Assembly (NCBI GenBank): GCA_947460445.1
Contig: CANHHS010000013.1
Location: 1 to 20,029, forward strand
DNA length: 20,029 bases
Reading direction: 5' to 3'
Source of the DNA: Opitutia bacterium
Lineage (GTDB): Bacteria > Verrucomicrobiota > Verrucomicrobiia > Opitutales > UBA953
The position numbers were made by a program, and so were the translations under genes. Below are positions 8,199-15,374 of this stretch, piece after piece; position 1 is the stretch's first letter, and every line of letters begins with the position of its first letter. The notes under the pieces are model-generated. The model saw only the letters and a program-made list of their open reading frames with translations. It had not been told where the DNA came from and did not search any database.

Positions 8199-8311
8199 AG
8201 GAACATATGGGGTTAACCGTCTGCAGAGTGTAGGCAAACGGAAAAACCTCTCGGTTGCCCTCTTGTTGCAATTATGTTGCATTTAATAACTGTCTGTTCA
8301 AGTCCTTTTGC
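8199..8311. promoter_or_regulatory. Divergent promoter region with inverted repeat TGCAA-N5-TTGCA
   Basis: These 113 bp separate the divergent starts of the pilus-like operon and the metal ABC operon. An inverted repeat (TGCAA at 8267-8271, TTGCA at 8277-8281) looks like an operator of about 15 bp. On the plus strand it lies between a possible -35 (TTGTTG, 8263-8268) and a possible -10 (ATAACT, 8286-8291), 17 bp apart. On the minus strand a CATAAT at 8276-8271 falls inside it, with TTGAAC 19 bp upstream. Given the importer next door, a Zur- or MntR-type repressor is a reasonable guess. The regulator itself is not in the window and the promoter elements are weak matches. Confidence 0.4.
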
Positions 8312-9223
8312 ATGAAGCATCTACGGAGGCTATGTCTATGGCTTTTCTTGGCCTTTCCGGAGGCTTGGGCAGCGCAGCCCAACGTTACCTGTAGCTTCAC
8401 TATTCCTGCAGACTGGGTGCAAAATATCTGCGGCCAAGACGTCAAGGTTCAGGCCTTAGCCGGACCCAATACGGATCTTCATGAGTTCCAGCCAGGACCC
8501 GCAACGGCCAGGGCTATTTTGAGTGCGGACCTTATCGTCGGTATAGACCCATTATTAGAGCCTTGGCTAAATGAACTAATTATTTCTAACAACTTGTCAG
8601 GCAAGGTGATATGGTTGGGAAAACCGTGGATTTCAGACGGGGACGACCCTAAATCTGCTTCGCACGCATGCGGGTCTTGTAAGACCGATCCACATATTTG
8701 GACAGACCCAGTCCTCGTCCAGTTAATGGTGGAGAAACTTGCAGCTGCCTGCGCGCAACTCGACGGCGTCGACCCGACCAAGCTCGCCAAACAAAAAGAT
8801 GCCTATCTCCAAAGCATTCAGGAATTACACCGCAGGTTGAGTACTGAATTTTCAAAAATTCCGGCGGCCCGGCGCATCGTCGTCACCCACCATAATAATT
8901 TCAGCAGGTTTGCAGAACGCTACGGCATTAAGGTTGCCGGCGTTATCCTGGAGTCCGCTACCACGGAAGCGGCGGATCCATCGGCAAAACACCTCGCAGC
9001 ACTCATTCAGCGGGTGCGCAGCGAACATGTGAGTTTGATTATTTGCGACCGTGGTGAGCGCGCCCCTGCCGCAGAATTACTTGCTCGTGAAACGGGACTG
9101 CCACCACCCCTTTCAATCAATCTTGATAGTTTAGACAAACCAGGGACGCGCGGTGACACTTGGCTGGGTATGATGAATGAAATTGCGACGACCCTCATCA
9201 CTCCATGGAAAGAATTGCGATGA
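8312..9223 (+). CDS. Zn/Mn ABC transporter substrate-binding protein (ZnuA/TroA family)
   Basis: A 303-residue exported metal-binding protein (cluster 9 SBP). I start at the ATG at 8312 because it opens directly into a signal peptide (MKHLRRLCLWLFLAFPEAWA); an in-frame ATG at 8255 would add 19 unlikely residues. Expected ligands are visible: H57 in LHEFQPGP, H128 in DPHIWTDP and H194 in VVTHHNNFSRFAERYG, with D246 a possible fourth. Instead of the His/Asp-rich loop common in ZnuA, the segment just before H128 contains H118-x-C120-x-x-C123. The long helix after DPHIWTDP and a C-terminal lobe with LLARETGLP fit the family fold. It captures Zn(II) or Mn(II) in the periplasm for the permease and ATPase encoded next. 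Substrate choice cannot be settled from sequence. Its stop overlaps the ATPase start (ATGA). Confidence 0.88.
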   Translation: MKHLRRLCLWLFLAFPEAWAAQPNVTCSFTIPADWVQNICGQDVKVQALAGPNTDLHEFQPGPATARAILSADLIVGIDPLLEPWLNELIISNNLSGKVIWLGKPWISDGDDPKSASHACGSCKTDPHIWTDPVLVQLMVEKLAAACAQLDGVDPTKLAKQKDAYLQSIQELHRRLSTEFSKIPAARRIVVTHHNNFSRFAERYGIKVAGVILESATTEAADPSAKHLAALIQRVRSEHVSLIICDRGERAPAAELLARETGLPPPLSINLDSLDKPGTRGDTWLGMMNEIATTLITPWKELR

Positions 9224-9945
9224 GTACATGTGACTGTGCACACGCGGCCATCATAGCTGAAGGCCTAACACTTTCGCCTGCGCCTGGCGCACCGACTATT
9301 TTGTCGAATGTGAACTTTGAAGTCCCCTTGGGGTGTCGGGCAGCACTGGTAGGTCCGAATGGGGCAGGAAAATCGACATTGCTGAAAGCAATCAGCGGAA
9401 TGATCACACCGTCGAGCGGTCTGCTAATGACGAATGGCAAAGCGCCGCGTCTGGGCAGAAGTGATGTCGCTCTACTGACTCAGCGCACAGCACTCACACC
9501 TGGGTTTCCATGCACGGTTGAACGCTTGGCATTGATGGGCCGTCTTTCACGACGACTGTGGACTCCACGTTATAGCCAAGAAGATATCACGCGCGCCCGC
9601 TCTGCTGTTGAAGCTGTTGGATTAAACTCACTCCGGCATCGCCTACTTCATGAGTTGTCAGGCGGGCAACTTCAACGGGCGCTTCTAGCGCGAGCCCTCT
9701 GCCAAGGTGCTACACTTCTCTTACTCGATGAGCCTTATACGGGTATCGATCAAGCAAGCCGACAGGCTTTAAATGAAATTCTCTTTGGCCCGGCACTCAA
9801 CGGGGTCACCCTCCTGCTCTCGACTCACGACAACGTCGATAGCGCGCTATGCGATCGTATCTTTACAGCCGACGACGGCAAAATTTCGTTACGTTTAGCG
9901 TGTGACGGCCAACACCCCCACAGACATGTTGCACTGGATTCCTGA
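9220..9945 (+). CDS. Zn/Mn ABC transporter ATP-binding protein (ZnuC family)
   Basis: A 241-residue cytoplasmic ATPase powering the metal importer. Motifs in order: Walker A GPNGAGKS (45-52), Q-loop LTQRT near 86-90, ABC signature LSGGQLQRALLARAL (from 146), Walker B LLLLDEP (166-172), and the H-loop His203 in LLSTHD. The start at 9220 gives an ATGA overlap with the preceding stop, the usual sign of coupling, and is preferred over the in-frame ATG at 9205. The region RRLWTPRYSQEDI matches the ZnuC/MntB-type subfamily. The end of the gene (TGA 9943-9945) overlaps the permease start. The N-terminus carries two Cys and a His (MSTCDCAH), which is unusual but without clear meaning. Confidence 0.93.
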   Translation: MSTCDCAHAAIIAEGLTLSPAPGAPTILSNVNFEVPLGCRAALVGPNGAGKSTLLKAISGMITPSSGLLMTNGKAPRLGRSDVALLTQRTALTPGFPCTVERLALMGRLSRRLWTPRYSQEDITRARSAVEAVGLNSLRHRLLHELSGGQLQRALLARALCQGATLLLLDEPYTGIDQASRQALNEILFGPALNGVTLLLSTHDNVDSALCDRIFTADDGKISLRLACDGQHPHRHVALDS

Positions 9946-10741
9946 GCCCCTCACCCATGCCTTTATGCAGCGGGCCTTCTTGGGCATGGCGCTTTGCGCA
10001 ATCGCGTGTGCGTGCATTGGCAGTCATCTCGTCGTACGACGGATGACTTTCGTGGGCTCCGCACTCACCCATACCCTGCTGCCCGGCGTCGTCGCCGCGT
10101 GGCTCATGGGCATCTCAACTTACATTGGCGCAGGTATCGCCGGGCTCGTTACCGCCGGCCTCGTGGTCCTTGTAGGACGCCGACGCGAAAGCGGCGAAGA
10201 TGCGGCCATCGGCGTCGTCCAGTCTGCACTTTTCGCACTGGGGATTATCTTAATGGCTCAGGCGCAATCGTGGCGCGATTTTACAGGACTACTTTTTGGC
10301 AGCGTACTTGGAATTGATGATGCCGAACTTGTCCTCATGGCATCACTATGCCTTCTCGTTGTAGGCGTGCTCATCGTGATTCACAAAGAACTCGAAGCCT
10401 CTGCCCTTGATGAAGATTACGCATCAATGGCCGGTGCGCGCCCAACGCTCATGCGACTGCTTTTAGTAGCGCTGGCGGGTATTGCCGCAGCCTCAGCCGT
10501 GCGACTCGTTGGGGCGATGCTGACAACTGCCTTCTTAATTGTGCCTGCTGCGGGCGGGGTGCTACTTGCGCGCTCATTAAGTCAGGCAATTTTTTGGTCT
10601 GTAACGCTTTCGCTCATCGGCGGAACGTCTGGTCTCTTCGTTTCTTACTACTACGAATCGATCCCCGCGGGTGCAGGAATGGTCATGGGATGTTGTCTTA
10701 CGTTCGTGCTAGCGCGTCTCTGGCGAGCTTGGCGCGGGTAA
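9926..10741 (+). CDS. Zn/Mn ABC transporter permease (ZnuB, ABC-3 family)
   Basis: A 271-residue integral membrane permease with about eight hydrophobic segments. The chosen start, ATG 9926, gives MLHWIPEPLTHAFMQRAFLG, which agrees with the family's conserved N-terminus (aromatic-rich, then PFMQRAL). The frame is open back to a GTG at 9902, so an 8-residue longer form is possible. It has the conserved VGSALTHTLLPGVV segment after the first helices, and the ABC-3 C-terminal region with RLVGAMLTTAFLIVPAA. It overlaps the ATPase gene by 20 bp, completing a compact three-gene importer. The gene ends 2 bp short of a converging gene, with no terminator hairpin between them. Confidence 0.9.
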   Translation: MLHWIPEPLTHAFMQRAFLGMALCAIACACIGSHLVVRRMTFVGSALTHTLLPGVVAAWLMGISTYIGAGIAGLVTAGLVVLVGRRRESGEDAAIGVVQSALFALGIILMAQAQSWRDFTGLLFGSVLGIDDAELVLMASLCLLVVGVLIVIHKELEASALDEDYASMAGARPTLMRLLLVALAGIAAASAVRLVGAMLTTAFLIVPAAGGVLLARSLSQAIFWSVTLSLIGGTSGLFVSYYYESIPAGAGMVMGCCLTFVLARLWRAWRG

Positions 10742-10743
10742 AT

Positions 10744-11082
10744 TTAGCGCAACGAAACGGGCGGGCCTAAAACCTCCCGGACAATCATCGCCTTTCTCAA
10801 AGCTTCTTTACCACGAAATGCAGGCGCTAAAGCGCGCCGCGGTGCCACCTGTGGCAAAGCAGCGCGAGGGGTAACAGGCAAAGCGACCGGGGTCGTCGGC
10901 TCGTCGGTAAAGATTTTAGGCTCGGGTATAGAATTTTTTTCTACGGGACGCCGACGAGGAGCACGTCGACGCGTCGGCGGCGCTGGCAAAGGAGGGGCCG
11001 CTGGATTGGCTTCATCCGGCGTCATCCTTCCGGCGATAAATCGCAGGAGGGCAACGACACCAAAGATGATGAGCAGCTCCAT
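10744..11082 (-). CDS. Small membrane protein, Pro/Arg-rich, downstream of floA
   Basis: A 112-residue protein I cannot assign to a named family. It begins with one hydrophobic helix (MELLIIFGVVALLRFIAG), then a low-complexity stretch rich in Pro, Ala and Arg (PLPAPPTRRRAPRRRP), and ends with a more ordered basic helix (FRGKEALRKAMIVREVLGPP). It is probably anchored in the inner membrane by the N-terminus, with the basic tail in the cytoplasm. It starts 3 bp after the floA stop, so it is almost certainly cotranscribed and may act with FloA or NfeD. An AAAGG sits about 9 nt before the ATG, one of the few purine tracts near a start in this window. The phase and clean junction with floA support a real gene despite its composition. 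Confidence 0.7.
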   Translation of the reverse strand: MELLIIFGVVALLRFIAGRMTPDEANPAAPPLPAPPTRRRAPRRRPVEKNSIPEPKIFTDEPTTPVALPVTPRAALPQVAPRRALAPAFRGKEALRKAMIVREVLGPPVSLR

Positions 11083-11085
11083 GAA

Positions 11086-12102
11086 TTAGGCCTTTGGAGC
11101 CTCGCCAGATCCCGCAATGCCACGACGCATGTCCGTATCAGATCGGAGATTTTCCATCCGGAAGAAATCCAGTGCGCCCATCTTGCCATTACGTAAAGCT
11201 TCGGCAAGGGCGAGTGGCACCTGCGATTCTGCCTCGACGACCCGAGCTCGCATTTCTTCAACACGCGCACGCATCTCTTGCTCAAGTGCGACCGCTGCGG
11301 CACGACGAATTTCCGCTTCCGCCTGCGCCATATTCTTATTCGCATTTGCCTGGGCCTCTTGAAGCATCGCGCCGACGTTGTCGCCGACGTCGACGTCAGC
11401 GATATCGATTGAAAGAATGTCGTAAGCAGTACCCGCATCAAGGCCACGCTCGAGCACGGTTTTTGAAATACGGTCAGGATTTTCGAGGACTACTTTGTAA
11501 GAAGCCGAAGAGCCAATGGTTGTCACAATGCCTTCGCCCACGCGCGCGATAATTGTCTCCTCTTGGGCGCCACCCACAAAGCGATCTAAGTTTGTGCGCA
11601 CCGTAACCCGGGCCTTAACTTTTACCTGAATGCCATCCTTGGCCACAGCATCAATGGTGGTACGCCCACCCGCTGGGTTTGGACAGTCGATGACCTTGGG
11701 GCTCACGGATGTAAGTACGGCTTCGAGCACGGACTTATTGGTGCCGCGAGTCGCGATATCAATCGCACACGCACGGCGCCAATCAAGCGTGATGCCGGCT
11801 TTCTGAGCCGCAATCAGCGCTTGAACAGTTTGCACAATGTTGCCGCCTGCAAGGTAGTGACCATCAATCATGTCTTCACCAATGGGAATGCCGGCCTTGT
11901 GCGCGGCAATGCGTGCATCAACGACGACAGCATAGGGGACGCCGCGAAGACGCATGCCAATTAAATCTCCTAGGCCAACGCCTGCTCCCGCAAGCATTGC
12001 GCGCGTCCACACGGGTAAAAAGCCGAGGGCGAAAATGAGGATGAGTCCAAGCCCGACAAGCAGGGCAATGTAGACAGGGTTATCAATGAGGTAAGCGAGC
12101 AT
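11086..12102 (-). CDS. floA: Flotillin-like protein FloA
   Basis: A 338-residue protein of the FloA/UPF0365 family, bacterial flotillins that organise ordered membrane microdomains. Seen: one N-terminal membrane hairpin (about residues 9-32), the FloA-specific segment PYAVVVDARIAAHKAGI followed by HYLAGGNIVQTVQALIAAQKAG, an SPFH-like domain (KDGIQVKVKARVTVRTNL, then VGEGIVTTIGS), and a long Ala/Glu/Arg-rich coiled coil (about 240-305) that would drive oligomerisation. Length and order match the Bacillus FloA family. It is preceded 21 bp upstream by an NfeD-like gene and followed at 3 bp by the small membrane protein. NfeD-flotillin pairing is a well-known bacterial association and supports both calls. 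Confidence 0.95.
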   Translation of the reverse strand: MLAYLIDNPVYIALLVGLGLILIFALGFLPVWTRAMLAGAGVGLGDLIGMRLRGVPYAVVVDARIAAHKAGIPIGEDMIDGHYLAGGNIVQTVQALIAAQKAGITLDWRRACAIDIATRGTNKSVLEAVLTSVSPKVIDCPNPAGGRTTIDAVAKDGIQVKVKARVTVRTNLDRFVGGAQEETIIARVGEGIVTTIGSSASYKVVLENPDRISKTVLERGLDAGTAYDILSIDIADVDVGDNVGAMLQEAQANANKNMAQAEAEIRRAAAVALEQEMRARVEEMRARVVEAESQVPLALAEALRNGKMGALDFFRMENLRSDTDMRRGIAGSGEAPKA

Positions 12103-12123
12103 GGGATTGGGTTATTGAAAAAA

Positions 12124-12630
12124 TTAAATGCGGCGGACAGTTACACCGCCGGGCACGGTTTCGCAGACAACGACACGGGTGCCTTTGTCTAAAAAGCCAT
12201 CGATCGAGGAGGCTTGAACGCGTCGGCCCGCAATCTCAGCTGAGCCGCCCGGCGAAAGCGCCGTCAGCGCAAATCCCTCACGTCCGACTAAATCTGCAAA
12301 ACTGGCGGCACTGGGGACAGCAGCACCAGCATCTGAGATGGGACTAGCGAGTCCAAGATGCTTCGCCACATTCGGGGCAAGTTTTCGGAAAATTAAAAAT
12401 TCAAGGATGACGCCAAGAAGGAGAACGGTTGTCGTTAGCGCAAAATCGGTCGTGCTAGATTGAGCCGCCAAGAAAAGTCCGTAGAGTCCTGCGATGCCAC
12501 CGATAATGCCGATAATCATGCCCGGGAGGACAAATTCGGCCGCGATGAGTAAGAGAGCTGCAGTCACCCACGCCCAGGGCGACCCTGCGCTTAGTTGCGA
12601 AGACTCTACCACAAGCAATGTTGTCACCAT
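12124..12630 (-). CDS. NfeD-like membrane protein
   Basis: A 168-residue protein of the short NfeD class. I start at the ATG at 12630-12628: it precedes three hydrophobic helices (about 20-38, 40-56 and 62-82) and a C-terminal OB-fold (about 113-168) beginning LVGREGFALTALSPGGSAEI and ending VVVCETVPGGVTVRRI, the expected NfeD pattern. The frame stays open up to 12927, but those extra residues are unrelated Arg/Gly/Cys-rich sequence antisense to the neighbouring regulator gene. It lacks the ClpP-like protease domain of long NfeD. Its role would be as a partner of the FloA encoded 21 bp downstream in membrane microdomains. Confidence 0.88.
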   Translation of the reverse strand: MVTTLLVVESSQLSAGSPWAWVTAALLLIAAEFVLPGMIIGIIGGIAGLYGLFLAAQSSTTDFALTTTVLLLGVILEFLIFRKLAPNVAKHLGLASPISDAGAAVPSAASFADLVGREGFALTALSPGGSAEIAGRRVQASSIDGFLDKGTRVVVCETVPGGVTVRRI

Positions 12631-12720
12631 GCCTAAGCAATAAAGCCCATGGCGGCCGCCTCCAAACCTTTTCGGTTCGATACGCTTGCACCCCTGTCCA
12701 ACCTCTCTACGATTACTAAA

Positions 12721-13242
12721 ATGCGCAGGAAACCTCCCGCTATTCGTCGCACTCGAATCAAAGCTGCCCATGAAGTCATCGAGGGAGCCTTGCAGCATGC
12801 CGCCGAAGTTGGCGCGAAGGAGGGACTTGGCCGTCAAGCAGCCCATGCCACGATTGCGACAAAGTTGGGGGTGTCGACCTCGCTGCTCTATAAATGGAGA
12901 GAACCAACCGAAGGCGGTAGCGGGCAAACGAATCCGCTTGATCGGACCGTTCAGTTACTGGAAGCAACCGGAGACAAACGCATTCTCGAATGGCTTTGCC
13001 AAAAGTCGGGAGGAAGCTTTTTGGCAGAAGAACCTTTATCAGATCCTGATCTCAACCGCGCCGCGAATACTTTAGTCCGAAAGTTTAGCCTCTTAATTGC
13101 CGAATTAACTGAAGCCACCGAAGATCACGTGATTGACCCAGAAGAAAGCCGACGACTGCGCGCAAGTTGGAATAAAATCCGCGAGCGCTGTGAGGCATTT
13201 GTGCGAACCTGTGAAAGGGGCGGCTACTCCCCAAACAAGTAA
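12721..13242 (+). CDS. HTH protein resembling phage CII-type regulators (Phage_CP76-like)
   Basis: A 173-residue probable DNA-binding protein. After a basic N-terminus (MRRKPPAIRRTRIKAAHEV) there is a helix-turn-helix-like segment, HATIATKLGVSTSLLYKWRE, and then a pattern seen in the phage regulatory CII family: a helix followed by LEATGDKRILEWLCQKSGG. The C-terminal half is helical and charged. I prefer the ATG at 12721 over the in-frame ATG at 12649, because the latter leaves only 18 bp to the divergent nfeD start. No other phage gene is nearby, so this looks like a resident chromosomal regulator rather than prophage. It ends 2 bp before the peptide deformylase start, so the two are probably cotranscribed. 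The target is unknown. Confidence 0.65.
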   Translation: MRRKPPAIRRTRIKAAHEVIEGALQHAAEVGAKEGLGRQAAHATIATKLGVSTSLLYKWREPTEGGSGQTNPLDRTVQLLEATGDKRILEWLCQKSGGSFLAEEPLSDPDLNRAANTLVRKFSLLIAELTEATEDHVIDPEESRRLRASWNKIRERCEAFVRTCERGGYSPNK

Positions 13243-13244
13243 CC

Positions 13245-13799
13245 ATGGCCGACCTCACCATCGTTTATTACCCAGAGCCAATCTTGCGTGCGAAAGGCGA
13301 GGGCGTACGCGTCTTTGGACAACCTTTACACGCGCTCGCAGAAGATATGCTTGTGGCGATGCGAGCAGCACGCGGGATGGGTTTGGCAGCTCCTCAAATC
13401 GGCAAGTCACTGCAGTTTTTTGTGCTGAATGTGCCCGATGAGGACACGCCGATTGAGCTGGATGGAAAAGTTATTGCGGACGCTAAGACCATCATGCCCA
13501 TGTGCATGGCGAACGCTGAAGTTGATATTTTACCCGGCGAAATCGAATTACTTGAAGAAGGCTGTCTGTCATTCCCTGGTATTCGCGGTGAAGTTCCTCG
13601 GGTGGAAAGATGTGTGGTGCGTTACCGCGACCTAGACGGCGCGCCCCATGTCATGGTCTGCGGTGGATTACTCGCCCGCTGCATTCAACACGAACATGAT
13701 CACTGTCAGGGCGTTCTCTTTATTGATCGTATGACTGTCAGTCACCGCCAGAGGGCAGAGACCAAAATCAAGCAGCTTGTGCGGTCGGCAAAAGCGTAA
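13245..13799 (+). CDS. def: Peptide deformylase
   Basis: A 184-residue metalloenzyme that removes the formyl group from the initiator methionine of nascent proteins. All three family motifs are intact: GMGLAAPQ (44-51), EGCLS (105-109) with metal ligand C107, and QHEHDH (148-153) with ligands H149 and H153 and catalytic E150. The sequence after the last motif, GVLFIDRM, is also canonical. The region between motifs 1 and 2 (about 60-100) is less standard: the usual NPEI strand appears as ANAEVDILPGEIELL after a run of Met and Cys. This does not touch the active site. It follows the CII-like gene by 2 bp and converges tail to tail with the secreted protein gene, leaving only 4 bp between stops. 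Confidence 0.95.
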   Translation: MADLTIVYYPEPILRAKGEGVRVFGQPLHALAEDMLVAMRAARGMGLAAPQIGKSLQFFVLNVPDEDTPIELDGKVIADAKTIMPMCMANAEVDILPGEIELLEEGCLSFPGIRGEVPRVERCVVRYRDLDGAPHVMVCGGLLARCIQHEHDHCQGVLFIDRMTVSHRQRAETKIKQLVRSAKA

Positions 13800-13803
13800 C
13801 GCT

Positions 13804-14985
13804 CTACTTAGCAGCTGGCGGCGTCTTTGCAGACTTATCTTGCTCGAGACGTAAGCTCAAGGTGCCCACATCAATTGTCTTAGTTGTTCCCGCTTGGGTC
13901 GCTGAGACTTTAAAATCGCCCACGACGCCTGGTACAGACTTTACCTTCCATAGTGCATTTGACTTGTCGTCTAGGCTGGCAGTGCCGCCCAGAAGGCCTG
14001 ACAGCCATTCACCGCACCAAACAGGTATACGATTACCCCGCACACTTAGGTGTCTTAACATGGCTGCTCCGATGGGCGTGCAATCAGCTGAAGGATAGCC
14101 TAAGCGCCACGCGCCGCTCGCACTGACACGTGGCACAAAACTGTGCCGATCCTGTAATGTAATCGAAGCGCGAATCCCAACTGCATCACCTTGCGGTGAT
14201 GTTAGAAAACATTCGGAATCAATCAATCGTAGCGAGTGAGCATCGGCGACATGGATATAAACCAATGAGGCTGTAGTGTTAATAGGGTATATCTCAGCCC
14301 AAACCAATGCGACCTGGTTGGCCGCAGTTGGCGCAGTCCAATTTGCAGAAAACTGAGTAGGCGCTTCAGCTGTGGGTGCAGCCGATATGCGATAGCCGTC
14401 GCTGGGCGCAGGTTCTAAAAACTTTCGCTCCGCCTGAGCCTTTGTCCATGCCGCCCGCAAATCTTCAATCAAGGTAGCATTGAGTGCCGGCTTGCCGTCG
14501 GCGGCAAAATTCCATGCACCGATTACATGGTGCGCAGTCATCCCGGCATCCCGAGCCAATTTTTGCGCACGCAGTGCACTCATGAGCAAACCCTCTTCCC
14601 ATCGATAACCTGAAACCTCCAAGGCCAAACTTACTTCTTTGGTTGATTCAGCAAACCGCGTTGCGGCGGTTGTTCGCAAACGATTCAACGTCTGTGTGGC
14701 GCGCTGAATTTGCTCTTGGCCTTCTTTGACTAAAACTTCGCCACGTGCTTTGGCTTCAGCAGGTGTTTCAAACCCTTTGCCCACACTCTGGGTGCGCGGG
14801 GCGTTCATAATACTTGTCCCTTGATTAAAGCGCCCTTGTCCGGTTTCAAAAAGTAGACAGGCGCGCGACCACTCGGCCACTTCTGCTCCGCGTAAATAAC
14901 GGACAACCTCAGCATCTGGAAGGCCCGTCGGCGTCGCCGCCGGGGAACTTGCCGAGAGCAGCAAACTGGCCACTAAAACAAACAT
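13804..14985 (-). CDS. Exported protein of unknown function
   Basis: A 393-residue protein I do not recognise. It has a short signal peptide (MFVLVASLLLSASSPAATPTG), a helical N-terminal half with a charged segment about residues 75-105 (EAKARGEVLVKEGQEQIQRA), and a second half that is mostly beta-like (FSANWTAPTAANQVALVWAEI, then LVYIHVADAHSLRLIDSECF). At least four cysteines are spread through it. No catalytic or binding motif stands out. Its ATG lies 3 bp after the HPr stop, so it is translated from the same message. This is odd, because HPr is cytoplasmic and this protein should be periplasmic or secreted; the link may be only transcriptional. The tail is Lys/Pro/Ala-rich. Confidence 0.8.
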   Translation of the reverse strand: MFVLVASLLLSASSPAATPTGLPDAEVVRYLRGAEVAEWSRACLLFETGQGRFNQGTSIMNAPRTQSVGKGFETPAEAKARGEVLVKEGQEQIQRATQTLNRLRTTAATRFAESTKEVSLALEVSGYRWEEGLLMSALRAQKLARDAGMTAHHVIGAWNFAADGKPALNATLIEDLRAAWTKAQAERKFLEPAPSDGYRISAAPTAEAPTQFSANWTAPTAANQVALVWAEIYPINTTASLVYIHVADAHSLRLIDSECFLTSPQGDAVGIRASITLQDRHSFVPRVSASGAWRLGYPSADCTPIGAAMLRHLSVRGNRIPVWCGEWLSGLLGGTASLDDKSNALWKVKSVPGVVGDFKVSATQAGTTKTIDVGTLSLRLEQDKSAKTPPAAK

Positions 14986-14988
14986 GGA

Positions 14989-15276
14989 TCAGTTCTCGTC
15001 AAATTTACGGGCGAAGAGTGCTTCCATCTCATTCATTAAAGCGCCCGCGCCCGCGCCCGAAGCCGTAAAGCGCAATCGAGATCCTTGGCCGGCCGCCAAC
15101 ATCATTAAGCTCATAATGCTCTTACCGTTTACCACTTCGTCGTCCTTAGCGACTTGGACCTCAATATCTGGGTAACGGTTGGCTAAACGAACAATTTGGG
15201 CGGCAGGACGGGTATGGATTCCCATGCGGTTTTGAACCACAAGTTCGCGTTCGGTCTGCTCAGGGGCTGGATTCAT
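14989..15276 (-). CDS. ptsH: Phosphocarrier protein HPr
   Basis: A 95-residue HPr when started at the ATG at 15276; the frame is open to a GTG at 15333, but the extra 19 residues do not belong to the HPr fold. The active-site histidine is H21 in NRMGIHTRPAAQIV (His15 in standard numbering), and the regulatory serine is S53 in NGKSIMSLMMLAAG (Ser46), so both phosphorylation sites are present. That suggests regulation by an HPr kinase besides, or instead of, sugar transport. No enzyme I, EII or hprK gene is in this window. The gene is divergent from the pyruvate dehydrogenase operon across 98 bp and is followed at 3 bp by an exported unknown protein. Confidence 0.92.
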   Translation of the reverse strand: MNPAPEQTERELVVQNRMGIHTRPAAQIVRLANRYPDIEVQVAKDDEVVNGKSIMSLMMLAAGQGSRLRFTASGAGAGALMNEMEALFARKFDEN

Positions 15277-15374
15277 GGACAAAGGGGTGTGAAATGAGGG
15301 CAACTCATTACCCTTTGGGTCAAGGTTATTCACCCCGCCCTATTAGTGGCTTCACTTGACCTTCGGGCCGGGCC

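Noticed and set aside
8199..8282. Longer Amuc_1102-like protein starting at 8282, and longer metal-binding protein starting at 8255
   Set aside because: Both would bury a clean signal peptide and overlap each other on opposite strands; the internal ATGs at 8198 and 8312 each open directly into a signal sequence.
12631..12927. N-terminal extension of the NfeD-like frame up to 12927
   Set aside because: The extra 99 residues are Arg/Gly/Cys-rich, antisense to the HTH gene, and precede a normal NfeD start with its membrane helices.
12721..13242. Evidence of a prophage from the CII-like regulator
   Set aside because: No integrase, structural, lysis or replication gene, no att-like repeat and no composition change is seen around it; the neighbours are housekeeping genes.
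15277..15374. Possible promoter boxes (TTGACC-like and TATTAG-like) between HPr and pdhA
   Set aside because: No pair has acceptable spacing on either strand, so I do not annotate a promoter, although one must exist.
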